DNA from: CAZRXG01 sp964603985
GTDB taxonomy: Bacteria > Chloroflexota > Anaerolineae > Aggregatilineales > UBA3940
Direction: 5' to 3'
Length of the DNA stretch: 64,000 bases
Assembly (NCBI GenBank): GCA_964603985.1
Contig: CAZRXG010000008.1
Location: forward strand, 62,001 to 126,000
Below are positions 40,375 to 50,361 of this stretch, piece by piece (position 1 is the first letter of the stretch; each line of letters opens with the position of its first letter). Made by a program: the position numbers and the translations under genes. The notes beneath the pieces were generated by a model. That model had not been told where the DNA came from. It was given only the letters and a program-made list of their open reading frames with translations, and made no database searches.

Positions 40375-40736
40375 AGGTGACTCATCTCCACTATCGCTGG
40401 TGCGGTTGGCGCTTGCCGGGTAATGGTCATGGGGAAAAGACCCCATATATGACCGTTTTTCCGTCCCTTATACTTGTGGTGTAGATCGCTTTCTTGTCCT
40501 GTGAAGTCGCAATTGTATGGCCTTCGCTCTCACGTTGACGCGCGCTCAGTCGGCTTTCCGGGACAGGCGGGCGCGAGTGGTCTGCTTGCGCCTCTTTGCC
40601 CAGATGTGTAAGGATATTATACTACTGGTTAGTGGAGTGAGGTAGCATCTCCATTGCTGGAGGTGTATTTTGGAGTAGGGGGGATAGCACGGGCTAGGTG
40701 TCGTGATCCAGGAGACGACAGGATGGGCAGGGTAAG
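40375..40736. other. 362-base divergent intergenic region
   Basis: It separates the zinc-ribbon gene (minus) from the glycan cluster (plus). It holds a long hairpin at about 40424-40455 (GGTCATGGGG with CCCCATATATGACC), a plus-strand promoter at 40596-40623, and a leader with a TGTCGT/ACGACA hairpin at about 40699-40720. No gene is seen. Confidence 0.5.
40596..40623 (+). promoter_or_regulatory. Promoter of the glycan-assembly cluster
   Basis: TTGCCC (40596-40601), a 16-base spacer and TATACT (40618-40623), giving a leader of about 110 bases before the first gene. Confidence 0.55.
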
Positions 40737-42335
40737 ATGTCACAGACCATGATGATCGAGAATACCGAGTGGCGCTGGGTGCTCATTGTCAGCATCCTGC
40801 TGCTGTTCATGATCTCCATCCCGTTCATGTGGGCTTATGCCGTGGCGGTTCCCGACGCGCACTTCGTGGGTGTGCTGGTCAACCCGATTGACGGGGCAAG
40901 CTACCAGGCCAAGATGTACCAGGGTATGGCCGGAAGCTGGCAGTTCCATCTGCCTTACACGCCGGAACCGCACCGGGGTGTGTTTCTGTTTATCTTCTAC
41001 CTGGGCCTGGGCCATCTGGCACGCGCTCTGAATCTCCCCCTGATCCTGGTGTTCCACGCGGCGCGCCTGGCGGGTAGCATGATCATGTTCCTGGCTATCT
41101 ACGAGTTCATGGCCGATTGGACAGGCAACGTCGGCCAGCGCCGCATCGCCTGGGGATTGGCTGTGGTGGGAAGCGGGTTTGGCTGGCTCGCCTTGACCCT
41201 CGGGCATGTGACGCCTGACCTCCTGATCCTGCCGGAGGCATTTCCGCTCCAGGCCGCCTATGCCAACGCCCACTTTCCCTGGGCGATAGCGGTCGGTGTG
41301 TGGATAGCTCACACGCTCTCGGCAGCGGCCCTCTTCGAGACCGACCGCTGGCCCGCGCTGGACAGCCGCACGGTCGGTCTGGCCCTCGCCGCTTTGATGA
41401 TGGTGGGCACCGCCCCGTTTATGCTGCTCCCCATTGGGATCGGCTTTGGCGTGCTGTGTCTGCGGCTGTGGTATCGCCGCCGGAGTTTCCCCCGCCGGGA
41501 GCTTGCCTGGGGGGGGGTGGTCCTGATCTTCGCCACGCCGCTCGCCGCTTACAATATCTGGGCCTATTCGGCTGCCAACCCCGTTATGCATGGGTGGATG
41601 CAGCAAAACCGGACTCCCTCCCCGCCGGTCTGGGAGTATCTGGTTGCCTTCGGCCCGCTGCTGGCCCTGGCGATAGTCGGGCTGTGGGGATCGCGCCGGC
41701 TGCTGGACGAGGGCGATATCTTCCTGTTGAGCTGGCTGGCCAGTATGATGATCCTGCTCTACGTCCCTTTTAACTTACAGCGCCGCTTCGCAATGGGCCT
41801 GACCGTGCCGCTGGCAGTCTATGCCGCGCGTGGGCTGTGCCGCGTCGTTGCCCCGCTGGTCAGGGGGCGCTGGCAGCAGGTTCTGATACTGGTCGGCTTC
41901 AGCGTATTTTTGCCCACGACGGTGCTGGCTATTGTGCTGCCCCTGGTCGGGACGCTCGACGCCGAGCAGGGGTATCCCTACTTTGTCAGCCAGGAGGAGC
42001 AGGCGGCCCTCGACTGGCTGGAGGGCCAGACCGAGCCGGACGCGCTGATTCTGGCCTCCCCGAAGCTCAGCCTGTACATCCCTGGCCGGGGACGGCGTGT
42101 CGTCTACGGCCATCCCTTTGAGACGCTCCACCCGACGCGCCGCCTGCAGGCCGTCAATGACTTCTACCGTGGGACCGATTGTTCCGTCGTGGACGATGAG
42201 GACGTCGATTACGTCCTGGTCGGCCCGCGTGAGCGGGCTTTGACCGAAGGCGGCGAGATGTGTCCCCTGTCCGGCGAGGTGGTGTTCCGGTCGCCGCGGG
42301 GCGAGGTTCTCATCTACTCCGCGCGGGATCGCTGA
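40737..42335 (+). CDS. Multi-pass GT-C-like membrane protein
   Basis: A 532-residue protein with about 11 to 13 membrane segments, a first external loop with acidic residues (VAVPDAHFVGVLVNPIDGAS) and a soluble C-terminal domain of about 110 residues (EEQAALDWLEGQTEPDALIL). This plan is shared with lipid-linked-sugar glycosyltransferases, but the substrate cannot be told. It begins the cluster and overlaps the YfhO gene by one base (TGATG). The start ATG 40737 follows AGGGTAAG. Confidence 0.65.
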   Translation: MSQTMMIENTEWRWVLIVSILLLFMISIPFMWAYAVAVPDAHFVGVLVNPIDGASYQAKMYQGMAGSWQFHLPYTPEPHRGVFLFIFYLGLGHLARALNLPLILVFHAARLAGSMIMFLAIYEFMADWTGNVGQRRIAWGLAVVGSGFGWLALTLGHVTPDLLILPEAFPLQAAYANAHFPWAIAVGVWIAHTLSAAALFETDRWPALDSRTVGLALAALMMVGTAPFMLLPIGIGFGVLCLRLWYRRRSFPRRELAWGGVVLIFATPLAAYNIWAYSAANPVMHGWMQQNRTPSPPVWEYLVAFGPLLALAIVGLWGSRRLLDEGDIFLLSWLASMMILLYVPFNLQRRFAMGLTVPLAVYAARGLCRVVAPLVRGRWQQVLILVGFSVFLPTTVLAIVLPLVGTLDAEQGYPYFVSQEEQAALDWLEGQTEPDALILASPKLSLYIPGRGRRVVYGHPFETLHPTRRLQAVNDFYRGTDCSVVDDEDVDYVLVGPRERALTEGGEMCPLSGEVVFRSPRGEVLIYSARDR

Positions 42336-44596
42336 TGGGCCGCCTCCACCGCCGGGTGCCGCTGATCGTCCTGTCGGGCGGGGTGATCGCGCTGCTTCAC
42401 CGGCTGTTTGTGGGCCGGGTGCTTTACTGGGGAACCCCCCTCTTGCAGTTCTATCCCTGGCGTGAGCTGGCCTTCGGTGCGCTGCGCGGCGGGCGGCTGC
42501 CTCTCTGGAATCCGCTGCTGGGTAACGGCGCGCCCCTCCTGGCGAACTACCAGACGGCGGCGCTCTACCCGCCCAACTGGCTCTACCTGATCGTCCCGAC
42601 CGAGTACGCGATGGGCTGGGTGGCGGCGCTCCATCTGGTGTGGGCCGGGTTGGGGATGATGGTCTATCTGCGCCGTCTGGGCGTCGATCTCCTGGGGCAG
42701 GGGGTGGGCGCGCTGGCCTTCGCCCTGAGCGGCTACCTGGTTGGGCGGCTGGGCTTTTTGAGCATCACGAGCGCCGTGTCCTGGCTGCCCTGGTTGTTCT
42801 GGGCGCTCGACGGTCTGCTTCTGCCGGGTGCCGGATGCTGTCCGGTGCGGCGAGCCGTCGTCTTGCTGGCGGGGGTGGTCGGGATGCAGTTGCTGGCCGG
42901 TCACGCTCAGACGACTTTCTACAGCCTGGCGCTGGCGGGCGTCTATACCCTCTGGCGGGCATCAACCGGCGAGGGTGCGTTCTCGCCCCAGGCGCTGAGG
43001 CGGGCCGCTCTTGCGCTGGGGGCGGTGGTGCTGGGCTTTGCGCTGGCGGCGCTTCAACTTGCTCCCACGTTTGAGCTGACCCGCACCTCGCAGCGCGCTG
43101 CGGGCGTCGAGCCGGGTTTCGCCTTCGCGCACTCCTTCTGGCCCTGGCACTTCCTGACGCTGGTTGCGCCCAACGCCTTCGGCAGCCCGGCAGGCGGCGA
43201 CTACTGGGGCTACGGCGCGTACTGGGAAGACGCCGTCTACGTCGGCCTGCTGACGCTGGTGATGGCCGCGCACGGCGTCGCGCGCCGGATTCGCGAGCGT
43301 CGCGCGGCTGACGGTTCGACGGCGGCGCGGGTGGTTCCCTTCTTCCTGTTCAGCCTGCCTCCTGTCTTCGTGCTGGCGCTGGGCGGCAACACGCCTGTCT
43401 TCCCCTGGCTGTTTGAGCACGTCCCGACCTTCGACCTGTTTCAGGGACCGGCCCGCTGGACGATCCTGGCCGTCTTCGGCCTGAGCGTCCTGGGCGCGGT
43501 CGGGGCCGACCGGTGGCAGACCTCGGAGCGGGGACTGTACTGGACGCGCCTGGCGACGGCGGGCGGGGTGGCGTGCACCGTCACGGCGCTGGTAGCCGCG
43601 CGCGGGCTGGGTGACGCGATCAACCCGACCTTCATCCGCGCGGGTGTTCGCCTGGGTGGCACGATCATCCTGCTGGGGCTGCTGACGCTGCTGCTCCCCC
43701 AGGTCGAGCGGCGTCCCCACTGGCGTCCCGGCTGGGAGGCGCTCGTGCTCGCGCTGCTGGCCGCCGATCTGGCCGTCGCGCACCGGGGGCTGGCTCCAAC
43801 CATTGAAGCGTCGTACTACCACCAGGGATCGCGACTGGCCGACGCCATCGCGCCGTATGTCCGGGGCTACCGCACGCTGTATCTGCCGGAGGACGACCAC
43901 AACGCCCGGTATGAGGTTTTCCTGTCCGCCGCCGGTTTTCAACCCGACGACCGGGCGCACTGGGATGCCCTGCGCGACTCCCTGTTGCCCAACCTGGGTG
44001 TGCTCGACGGTGTGCCAGCCGCGAACAACTTCGACCCGCTGCGGGTCGGCCATCACGACGCTCTGCTCAACACGCTGGACGGCTCGCTCCCCGCCATACA
44101 GCAGATGAACGTCGGCGTGCTGCTCACCCCACGCCCCCGCTCTGACCTGGATCTGCTGGCCCACTCCGGCCCGACCTACGCTTACCGCGTGCCCGATCCC
44201 TGGCCGCGTGCGGCACTGGCGCGCTGCACCGCCCAGAGCGACAATCTGGTCTGCGAGCGCTCTGCGGACGGCAGCGCGTCACTGCTGTGGGACGAAGCGC
44301 ACAGCGTGGGGGTTTCCGTCGAGGCGGAGCGCGCGGCAGCGCTGGTGCTGGTTGACACGTTCTATCCGGGCTGGCGGGCGACGCTCGACGGGGAGCCGGT
44401 CGCGATCCGGCGGGCAAACGGGGCCTTCCGCGCGGTCGATGTGCCGGAGGGGCAACACGTCGTGGTGTTCCGTTACCGGCCCGCGAGCGTGTGGGTGGGG
44501 GCAGTGATCAGCGGGGTGGCGCTGGCGGCGATGGGCTGGTTGTGGTGGGGCCGTTCTTCTGAGGCTGGCGAGGTGCTATCCAATGGGCGAGCGTGA
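42335..44596 (+). CDS. YfhO-family membrane protein
   Basis: A 753-residue protein with roughly a dozen membrane segments. The N-terminus RVLYWGTPLLQFYPWRELAF and the segment LPLWNPLLGNGAPLLANYQT are typical of YfhO proteins. The C-terminal periplasmic domain ends in DTFYPGWRATLDGEPVAI and VVFRYRPASVWVGAVISG, also typical. Characterised YfhO proteins help glycosylate lipoteichoic or cell-envelope polymers with lipid-linked sugars. The start overlaps the previous stop by one base, and its end overlaps the next gene by 14 bases. Confidence 0.88.
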   Translation: MGRLHRRVPLIVLSGGVIALLHRLFVGRVLYWGTPLLQFYPWRELAFGALRGGRLPLWNPLLGNGAPLLANYQTAALYPPNWLYLIVPTEYAMGWVAALHLVWAGLGMMVYLRRLGVDLLGQGVGALAFALSGYLVGRLGFLSITSAVSWLPWLFWALDGLLLPGAGCCPVRRAVVLLAGVVGMQLLAGHAQTTFYSLALAGVYTLWRASTGEGAFSPQALRRAALALGAVVLGFALAALQLAPTFELTRTSQRAAGVEPGFAFAHSFWPWHFLTLVAPNAFGSPAGGDYWGYGAYWEDAVYVGLLTLVMAAHGVARRIRERRAADGSTAARVVPFFLFSLPPVFVLALGGNTPVFPWLFEHVPTFDLFQGPARWTILAVFGLSVLGAVGADRWQTSERGLYWTRLATAGGVACTVTALVAARGLGDAINPTFIRAGVRLGGTIILLGLLTLLLPQVERRPHWRPGWEALVLALLAADLAVAHRGLAPTIEASYYHQGSRLADAIAPYVRGYRTLYLPEDDHNARYEVFLSAAGFQPDDRAHWDALRDSLLPNLGVLDGVPAANNFDPLRVGHHDALLNTLDGSLPAIQQMNVGVLLTPRPRSDLDLLAHSGPTYAYRVPDPWPRAALARCTAQSDNLVCERSADGSASLLWDEAHSVGVSVEAERAAALVLVDTFYPGWRATLDGEPVAIRRANGAFRAVDVPEGQHVVVFRYRPASVWVGAVISGVALAAMGWLWWGRSSEAGEVLSNGRA

Positions 44597-45602
44597 GTGG
44601 CCGTCCGTGTCGGTCATCATGCCGATCCGCAACGAGGCGGAGTTCATCGAGCGCAGCCTGGGCGCAATGCTGAACCAGGATTACGCCGGTGAGGTGGAGG
44701 TGCTGTGCGTCGACGGGATGAGCGACGACGGCACCCGCGAGATCGTCGGGCAGATCGCGGCGGACGACCCGCGTGTCCGGCTGGTGGACAACCCCGGACG
44801 GATCGTCTCGACGGCGCTCAACGTTGGCATCAGGGAAGCGCGGCACGATCTGATTGCGCGGATGGACGGGCACACGCTGGCCGCGCCTGATTATATTCGC
44901 CGCTGCGTGCTGGTGTGGCAGCGTACCGGCGCGGACAACGTCGGCGGGCAGTGGTCGATTGAAGGGCAGACCTACGTGGCACGCGCCATTGCTGCCGCCA
45001 TGGAGTCGAAATTCGGCGTGGGCACAGGGCGCTGGCGCGGCACAAAAACCGAGGGCGAAACCGATACGGTGCCCTTCGGGCTGTGGCAGCGGCAGCGCAT
45101 GATCGAGTTGGGCGGCTTTGACGAGGCGCTGGTTCGCAACCAGGACTACGAGTTTAACTACCGCCTGTGCGCTGCCGGGGGGCGCATCTACTACTCACCG
45201 GAGATCAAGGCGACCTACTACTCGCGCCAGAACCTGAGCGCACTGTGGCGGCAGTATTTCCAGTACGGCGTCTGGAAGGCGCGCGTCCTGAAGATGCACC
45301 CCGCGTCTTTCAGGCTCCGGCACGGCATCGCGCCGCTTTTTGTGTTAGGGCTGGTTGTCGGGGCGCTGCTGCTGCCTTTCGGGCGGGTGTGGCGCTGGCT
45401 GTACGGCATCGCGCTGGCCGCTTACGTGCTGCTGGCGCTCTTCTTCGCCGCCCGGCAGTCGGCACAACGTGGCTGGCACTACTTCCCGGTGATACTGTTG
45501 GCCTTTGCCATTTTGCACGTCGCCTGGGGGACGGGGTTCTTCGTCGGGGTGTGGCGCTGGTGGATAAGGCGGGAAGACGAACGTGAGTCCAAGAGATCGT
45601 GA
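44583..45602 (+). CDS. Family 2 glycosyltransferase with C-terminal membrane segments (ExoA-like)
   Basis: The 339-residue enzyme has a GT-A domain: SVSVIMPIRNEAEFIERSL, VLCVDGMSDDGTREIV, the DxD-like ARMDGHT and the acceptor-site NQDYEFNYRL. Two or three hydrophobic segments occupy residues 240-320. The layout resembles succinoglycan ExoA-type transferases that extend a lipid-linked oligosaccharide. It overlaps both neighbours and is translationally coupled inside the cluster. Confidence 0.88.
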   Translation: MGEREWPSVSVIMPIRNEAEFIERSLGAMLNQDYAGEVEVLCVDGMSDDGTREIVGQIAADDPRVRLVDNPGRIVSTALNVGIREARHDLIARMDGHTLAAPDYIRRCVLVWQRTGADNVGGQWSIEGQTYVARAIAAAMESKFGVGTGRWRGTKTEGETDTVPFGLWQRQRMIELGGFDEALVRNQDYEFNYRLCAAGGRIYYSPEIKATYYSRQNLSALWRQYFQYGVWKARVLKMHPASFRLRHGIAPLFVLGLVVGALLLPFGRVWRWLYGIALAAYVLLALFFAARQSAQRGWHYFPVILLAFAILHVAWGTGFFVGVWRWWIRREDERESKRS

Positions 45603-47019
45603 GCGCCCCCGGCGCGGGCGGGGGATACGGTTGCCGCTCTCCGAGCGCCGCCTGCTGCTGGGCTTCGGCGATCTGCTGGCCGTCAATCTGTCGGTGCTGA
45701 TCGCCCTGCGCGTCTGGGCCTGGGTCGGGGAGCGACCGTTTGGCCGTGTGTTTATTCTCGCGCAGGCGCACTGGTTTGTGATCCTCAGCCTGCTGTGGCT
45801 GATGCTGGCCTCCGCCAACAACTTCTACGACCTAGCGCTGACGGCCCGGTGGCTGCGCAGCCAGATGCGCCTGTTGCAGATCACGCTGCAACTGCTGGTG
45901 ATCTACCTGCTGATCTTCTTCCTCTCCCCGCGTGATGCTTTGCCTCGCCTCTTCATCTTATATTATGCGGCTGCCTCCTACGTGCTGATCGCGCTGTGGC
46001 GGCTGGCGCGGCCCTTCCTGATCGGCTGGCAGCCCTGGCGGCGGCGCGTGGTGGTCGCCGGGGTGGGCTGGGCGGCCATGAGCATCATCGAGGCCATCAG
46101 CGAGCACGCCGCCGACGACTACGAGGTGGTCGGCTGCGTCGACGAGGGCGCGCCCATCGACCCGGACGACGTGGTGGTCGAGGCCGACGTGATCGGCTAC
46201 GGCGCAGATCTGGCCCGCATTGCCCGCGAGCTGAACGCCAGCGAGATCATCCTTGCGACGCGCGGCAACGTCGACGGCGCGCTCTTCCAGGCCATCATGG
46301 ACTGCTACGAGCTGGGGATTCCACTCACGCCCATGCCGCTGCTGTACGAGCAGTTGACGGGCATGGTCCCGGTCGAGTATGTGCGCGGGCACTGGAACGT
46401 CGTCCTGCCGCTGGAGGGGCGCTCACCTTTTGACCCCTATCCCCTCCTCAAGCGTCTGATAGACGTTGCCCTCAGTCTGGGCGGGCTGCTCGTCTTCGGA
46501 CTGGTCCTGCCCCCCCTCGCCCTCCTGATGATGCTCGACTCACCGGGGCCGATCTTTTACCGGCAGGAGCGCCTCGGCAGGGCAGGGCGGGTCTTCAAGC
46601 TGACCAAGCTGCGCACCATGATCCCCGACGCGGAGAAGGTCAAAGGCCCCATCTGGGCGATTGAGGACGACCCCCGCGTCACGCGCGTCGGGCGCTTCCT
46701 GCGCCGGAGCCGCATCGACGAGCTGCCGCAGTTGATCAACGTGCTGAAGGGCGAGATGAGCCTGGTCGGGCCGCGCCCGGAGCGCCCGTTCTTCGTCGAG
46801 CACCTGCAGAAGACGATCCCCTTCTACCGCACCCGCCTGAGCGTGCGTCCCGGCCTGACCGGCTGGGCGCAGATCAACTACCGCTACGGCAGCAGCGACG
46901 AAGACGCCTTGATCAAGCTCAAGTATGATCTATACTACATACGGCACCGCTCGATCCTGCTGGATGTCCTGATCCTGCTGCGGACGGTCGGCAAGGTGAT
47001 CCGCCTGCAGGGGACGTAG
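45583..47019 (+). CDS. Polyprenyl-phosphate sugar-1-phosphate transferase
   Basis: A 478-residue second initiating transferase. It has four N-terminal membrane segments, a Rossmann-like domain (VVVAGVGWAAMSIIEAI), and the C-terminal catalytic domain with FYRQERLGRAGRVFKLTKLR, SRIDELPQLINVLKGEMSLV and GPRPERPFFVE. It should load undecaprenyl phosphate with a sugar phosphate to start a repeat unit. The GTG start at 45583 overlaps the upstream gene by 20 bases. The paralogue at 15484 differs in its N-terminal half. Confidence 0.92.
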   Translation: MSPRDRERPRRGRGIRLPLSERRLLLGFGDLLAVNLSVLIALRVWAWVGERPFGRVFILAQAHWFVILSLLWLMLASANNFYDLALTARWLRSQMRLLQITLQLLVIYLLIFFLSPRDALPRLFILYYAAASYVLIALWRLARPFLIGWQPWRRRVVVAGVGWAAMSIIEAISEHAADDYEVVGCVDEGAPIDPDDVVVEADVIGYGADLARIARELNASEIILATRGNVDGALFQAIMDCYELGIPLTPMPLLYEQLTGMVPVEYVRGHWNVVLPLEGRSPFDPYPLLKRLIDVALSLGGLLVFGLVLPPLALLMMLDSPGPIFYRQERLGRAGRVFKLTKLRTMIPDAEKVKGPIWAIEDDPRVTRVGRFLRRSRIDELPQLINVLKGEMSLVGPRPERPFFVEHLQKTIPFYRTRLSVRPGLTGWAQINYRYGSSDEDALIKLKYDLYYIRHRSILLDVLILLRTVGKVIRLQGT

Positions 47020-47096
47020 AGCAGCCATCAGCCGGTCAACTTTCGGCTTATGCTGGCCTGATGGGTTGGTGGCTGGTTGCCGGTGGCTGAGGACTT

Positions 47097-49559
47097 ATGG
47101 CTGATCGCTTATCACCCAAGCGCTGGCGAGGCCGCCTGATCACCCTCGCCGTTCTTTATTTCACCTTTCTCGGCGGCACGTTCATCACCGACCAGCGGCT
47201 GTGGCCGCGCATCGCCCACCACGCCATCGTGACGCTGATCCTGGTCGGCTGGGTGGTCACGCTGCTCCGGCGGGGCCGCTCGCTGCCCGCGACGCCGCTC
47301 GACTGGCCGATCCTGGCTTACTTCCTGGTCAACGTCCTGGCGACGGTCTTCGCCGTCGACCCGCGCGTCAGCGTCGAGGCGCTCTGGCAACTGGGCGTCC
47401 ACGTGCTGTTTTTCTACCTGATTGTCGACCTGATGCGCGCCTACCGTCCCCGCGCCATCCTTGAGCCGGTCTTCTTCGCGGCGGCGGTGGTCGTGCTGGT
47501 CGGCATCTTCGAGTTCATCTCGTGGTACTTCGGGCTGGGCTGGCTGCCGATCTTCCGGCACGGCTGGTTCGAGCTGGGCGGGCTGCGCGATCCCATCCCC
47601 CCGGTGATCTACCGCCTGAGCTTCACGCTCACCGTCTCAACCTTCCTCTCCGGCTACCTGGCGCTGCTGATCCCGGTCGGGCTGGCGTGGGCGCTCGCGA
47701 CGCGCGTCAAGGACACGCGCCGGGGCCTGATCCTGTGGCTGGTCGGCGCGCTGATTGTGGAGGGGCTGAGCTTCTCACGGGGTGGGCTGCTCTCACTGGC
47801 GGTCTCTCTCCCGGCGGTTACCCTGCTGGCGCTGGCGAGCGTCCCCGGCTGGCGGGAGCGCGCCGCGCGGCTGCTGCGCGACTGGCGAGTCTGCGCTGCA
47901 CTGGTCGGCGTGATTGTCATTGTCACGCTGCTGGGGCTGGGCTGGGCGCGCCAGAACCTGGCCGGTCACCGCTCCGGCGATGTCCAGCGGCTGGATCTGT
48001 GGCGCAGCGCGTGGCAGATCGGCCTGTCCGATCCACTGACCGGTGTCGGGCCGGGCGGCTACGGTCGCGCCCTGCGACTGTACCGCAACCCGCAGATCAC
48101 CCGCGACCACATAACGACCCCTCACAACATCCCACTCCTGATCTGGGCCCAGGCCGGGCTGCCGGGGATTCTGGCACTTGTCTGGCTGATCGGCGCGGTG
48201 GCGTGGGCTGGGTACCGGCGCTGGCGTGCCGCCAACGGCCCGGATCGTATCCGCCTGGCGGGCATGTGCGCCGCGCTGCTGGGCTTTGCCGCCCACAACC
48301 TGTTCGACACGCTGACGGCCACGCCTATCATCCTGCCGGTTCTGGCACTGGTCGGCTACCTGGTCACGCCGCTGGCGGTGGAGAATCGCCACCCTGTTCT
48401 ACCCCGGCGCTGGCTCATGCCTGCGGCGCTGCTGGCGCTGCTGGTTTTGTCTGCGGTCGGCTGGGCTTTCTCCGATTGGGCACAGTATCACTTCGCGCGC
48501 TCGATCCGTCTGTCCGACTCCGGCGACCTGCGCGGCGCGCTGGACGCGATCGAGGCCGCCCAACGCATCGACCCGGCGATGGGCTTCTACGCCGCGCAGC
48601 GGGCGCAGTACGTCGGCCAACTGGCGGTTGGTGACGACGCCCATCTGCCCGACGCTCTCGCGGCATACGAAGCGGCACTTGCGCGGGAAGGGACTTACGA
48701 CCTGATGCGGGCCAATTACGCCATGCTGTTGGCCGGGTCTGGCGACCCTGCTGCGGCCCGGCAGGAGATGGAACAGGCGACCCGCATCCGGCCCCGGAAC
48801 CCGCACTATCATCTATGGGTGGGCGCGCTTGCCGAGGAGATGGGCGACCGCGCCTCCGCCGAACAGGCGTATCGCGACGCACTGGCGCTTCGCCCGGAGT
48901 GGGCCACTTCGCGGTACTGGGACGCGACGCCCATCCGCGAGGGTGTGCGCGCGTCGTTCCTGGAGACGGAGGGCATCGCGGCGCTGCCGCTCGACGCGCT
49001 TGCGGCGCTCCCGGCGGAGTGCTGGCCGGTCGCTGCGGGGGACGATCCGCCGGAGGGCGATCCTCTGTGCGCGGGCGAGGTCGCCCTGCGCCTGGAGGAC
49101 GATCCCGGCGCGGCGCTCACCTGGCTCGACGGCGCAGTCGCGTCGAACCGGGCGGACGGGCGTGCCTACGCCCTGCGGGCCGAGGTACACCTGGCGCTCG
49201 ACGACCCGGACTCCGCCGGGCACGACGCCCGGATGGCGCTCTTCCTGGGCGAGGCACGGGCCAACATCGTGCTGGGGAAGATCGCCGAGGCGGAGGGGGA
49301 TCTCGACGCGGCGGCCTGGGCCTACGAGATCGGCGGGCCGCTGACCGTCCAGTTGCAGGGCTGGGATGTCGCCGTCTACGCCCGGCGGGGCAGCCTGATG
49401 CTGCTTCCGCTGCTTGACGCGCCGGGGCCTAGCCGGTATGATTTTGCCTCGTGGGTGGCCCTAGCCGAGCTTTACACCCGGCAGGGCCGCGTCGATGAGG
49501 CCGGTGGCGTGTACGACGTGATCCTGGCGCTTGACCCCTATTACGAGATCGCCCCGTAG
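47097..49559 (+). CDS. O-antigen ligase/polymerase-like membrane protein with TPR domain
   Basis: An 820-residue protein. The first 450 residues have about 12 membrane segments with the Wzy/WaaL signature region ending GVGPGGYGRALRLY and HNIPLLIWAQAGLPGIL (a histidine-bearing periplasmic loop). From about residue 460 tetratricopeptide-like repeats follow (GDLRGALDAIEAAQRIDP; ADEEGD-type helices to the end). Such proteins join or polymerise lipid-linked oligosaccharides outside the membrane. It follows the sugar transferase by 77 bases. Confidence 0.88.
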   Translation: MADRLSPKRWRGRLITLAVLYFTFLGGTFITDQRLWPRIAHHAIVTLILVGWVVTLLRRGRSLPATPLDWPILAYFLVNVLATVFAVDPRVSVEALWQLGVHVLFFYLIVDLMRAYRPRAILEPVFFAAAVVVLVGIFEFISWYFGLGWLPIFRHGWFELGGLRDPIPPVIYRLSFTLTVSTFLSGYLALLIPVGLAWALATRVKDTRRGLILWLVGALIVEGLSFSRGGLLSLAVSLPAVTLLALASVPGWRERAARLLRDWRVCAALVGVIVIVTLLGLGWARQNLAGHRSGDVQRLDLWRSAWQIGLSDPLTGVGPGGYGRALRLYRNPQITRDHITTPHNIPLLIWAQAGLPGILALVWLIGAVAWAGYRRWRAANGPDRIRLAGMCAALLGFAAHNLFDTLTATPIILPVLALVGYLVTPLAVENRHPVLPRRWLMPAALLALLVLSAVGWAFSDWAQYHFARSIRLSDSGDLRGALDAIEAAQRIDPAMGFYAAQRAQYVGQLAVGDDAHLPDALAAYEAALAREGTYDLMRANYAMLLAGSGDPAAARQEMEQATRIRPRNPHYHLWVGALAEEMGDRASAEQAYRDALALRPEWATSRYWDATPIREGVRASFLETEGIAALPLDALAALPAECWPVAAGDDPPEGDPLCAGEVALRLEDDPGAALTWLDGAVASNRADGRAYALRAEVHLALDDPDSAGHDARMALFLGEARANIVLGKIAEAEGDLDAAAWAYEIGGPLTVQLQGWDVAVYARRGSLMLLPLLDAPGPSRYDFASWVALAELYTRQGRVDEAGGVYDVILALDPYYEIAP

Positions 49560-49609
49560 TCCGAGACGCTGTTTCCCTGACCGGGCGAAAAAGCCGAAAG
49601 TGTTATTAC

Positions 49610-50350
49610 GTGGTTGACACTCTGATCGTCCTGCCGACTTACAACGAGCGCGAGAACATCGAGCGGCTGGTGCCAATGCTGCTCGACCTGCCGGTTCGTC
49701 CCGGTGTGATCGTCGTGGACGACAACTCTCCCGATGGCACCGGCGATCTGGCCGATCAACTGGCCGGAGCGCACCCGGAGCGCATCTCCGTGATCCACCG
49801 CGCGGGCAAGCTGGGGCTGGGAACGGCGTATCTGGCCGGGTTCTCGCTGGCGCTGTCTCGCCCGGTCGAGCGCATCATGACCATGGACGCCGATTTCTCG
49901 CACCACCCGCGCCACATCCCCTCGATGGTCGAGGCCAGCAAGGGCGGCTACGATCTGGTGATCGGCTCGCGCTACGTCGCGGGCGGGGACACGCCTGATT
50001 TCCCATTCTTGCGGCGTCTGCTCAGTTGGGGGGCCAACACTTTCGCCCGCTTTATGCTGGGTCTGCACGCCCGCGATGCGACGGCCGGGTTCCGCTGCTA
50101 CCGGCGTGAGGTGCTGGAGACGCTCCCCCTCGACCGCATCTTCAGCAGCGGCTACTCGTTCCTGATCGAGATGCTGTTTCTCGTCCAGCAGGCCGGTTTT
50201 AAGGTGGGCGAGGTGCCGATCACGTTTGAGGATCGCAAGCTGGGCCGGTCCAAGGTCTCGCAGCAGGAGATCGTCAGGGCTTTGTACACTGTCGTGCGTC
50301 TCACGGCGAGGCGCTTTCTGCGGCGGAAATCCCACTATCTCACCGGGTAG
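49610..50350 (+). CDS. Polyprenol monophosphomannose (dolichol-phosphate mannose) synthase-like
   Basis: This 246-residue soluble GT2 enzyme matches Ppm1/DPM synthases: LIVLPTYNERENIERLV, VIVVDDNSPDGTGDLA, the metal-site MTMDADFSHHPRHIP, IGSRYVAGG and SGYSFLIEML. It transfers a sugar, probably mannose, from GDP-mannose to polyprenyl phosphate. The product is the donor for GT-C membrane glycosyltransferases, many of which surround it. The GTG start at 49610 lacks a strong ribosome site. Confidence 0.92.
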   Translation: MVDTLIVLPTYNERENIERLVPMLLDLPVRPGVIVVDDNSPDGTGDLADQLAGAHPERISVIHRAGKLGLGTAYLAGFSLALSRPVERIMTMDADFSHHPRHIPSMVEASKGGYDLVIGSRYVAGGDTPDFPFLRRLLSWGANTFARFMLGLHARDATAGFRCYRREVLETLPLDRIFSSGYSFLIEMLFLVQQAGFKVGEVPITFEDRKLGRSKVSQQEIVRALYTVVRLTARRFLRRKSHYLTG

Positions 50351-50361
50351 GCTCTTTAGTG

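Noticed and set aside
42962..44164. A 400-residue minus-strand open frame opposite YfhO
   Set aside because: Antisense to a coupled, well-recognised gene; low-complexity composition.
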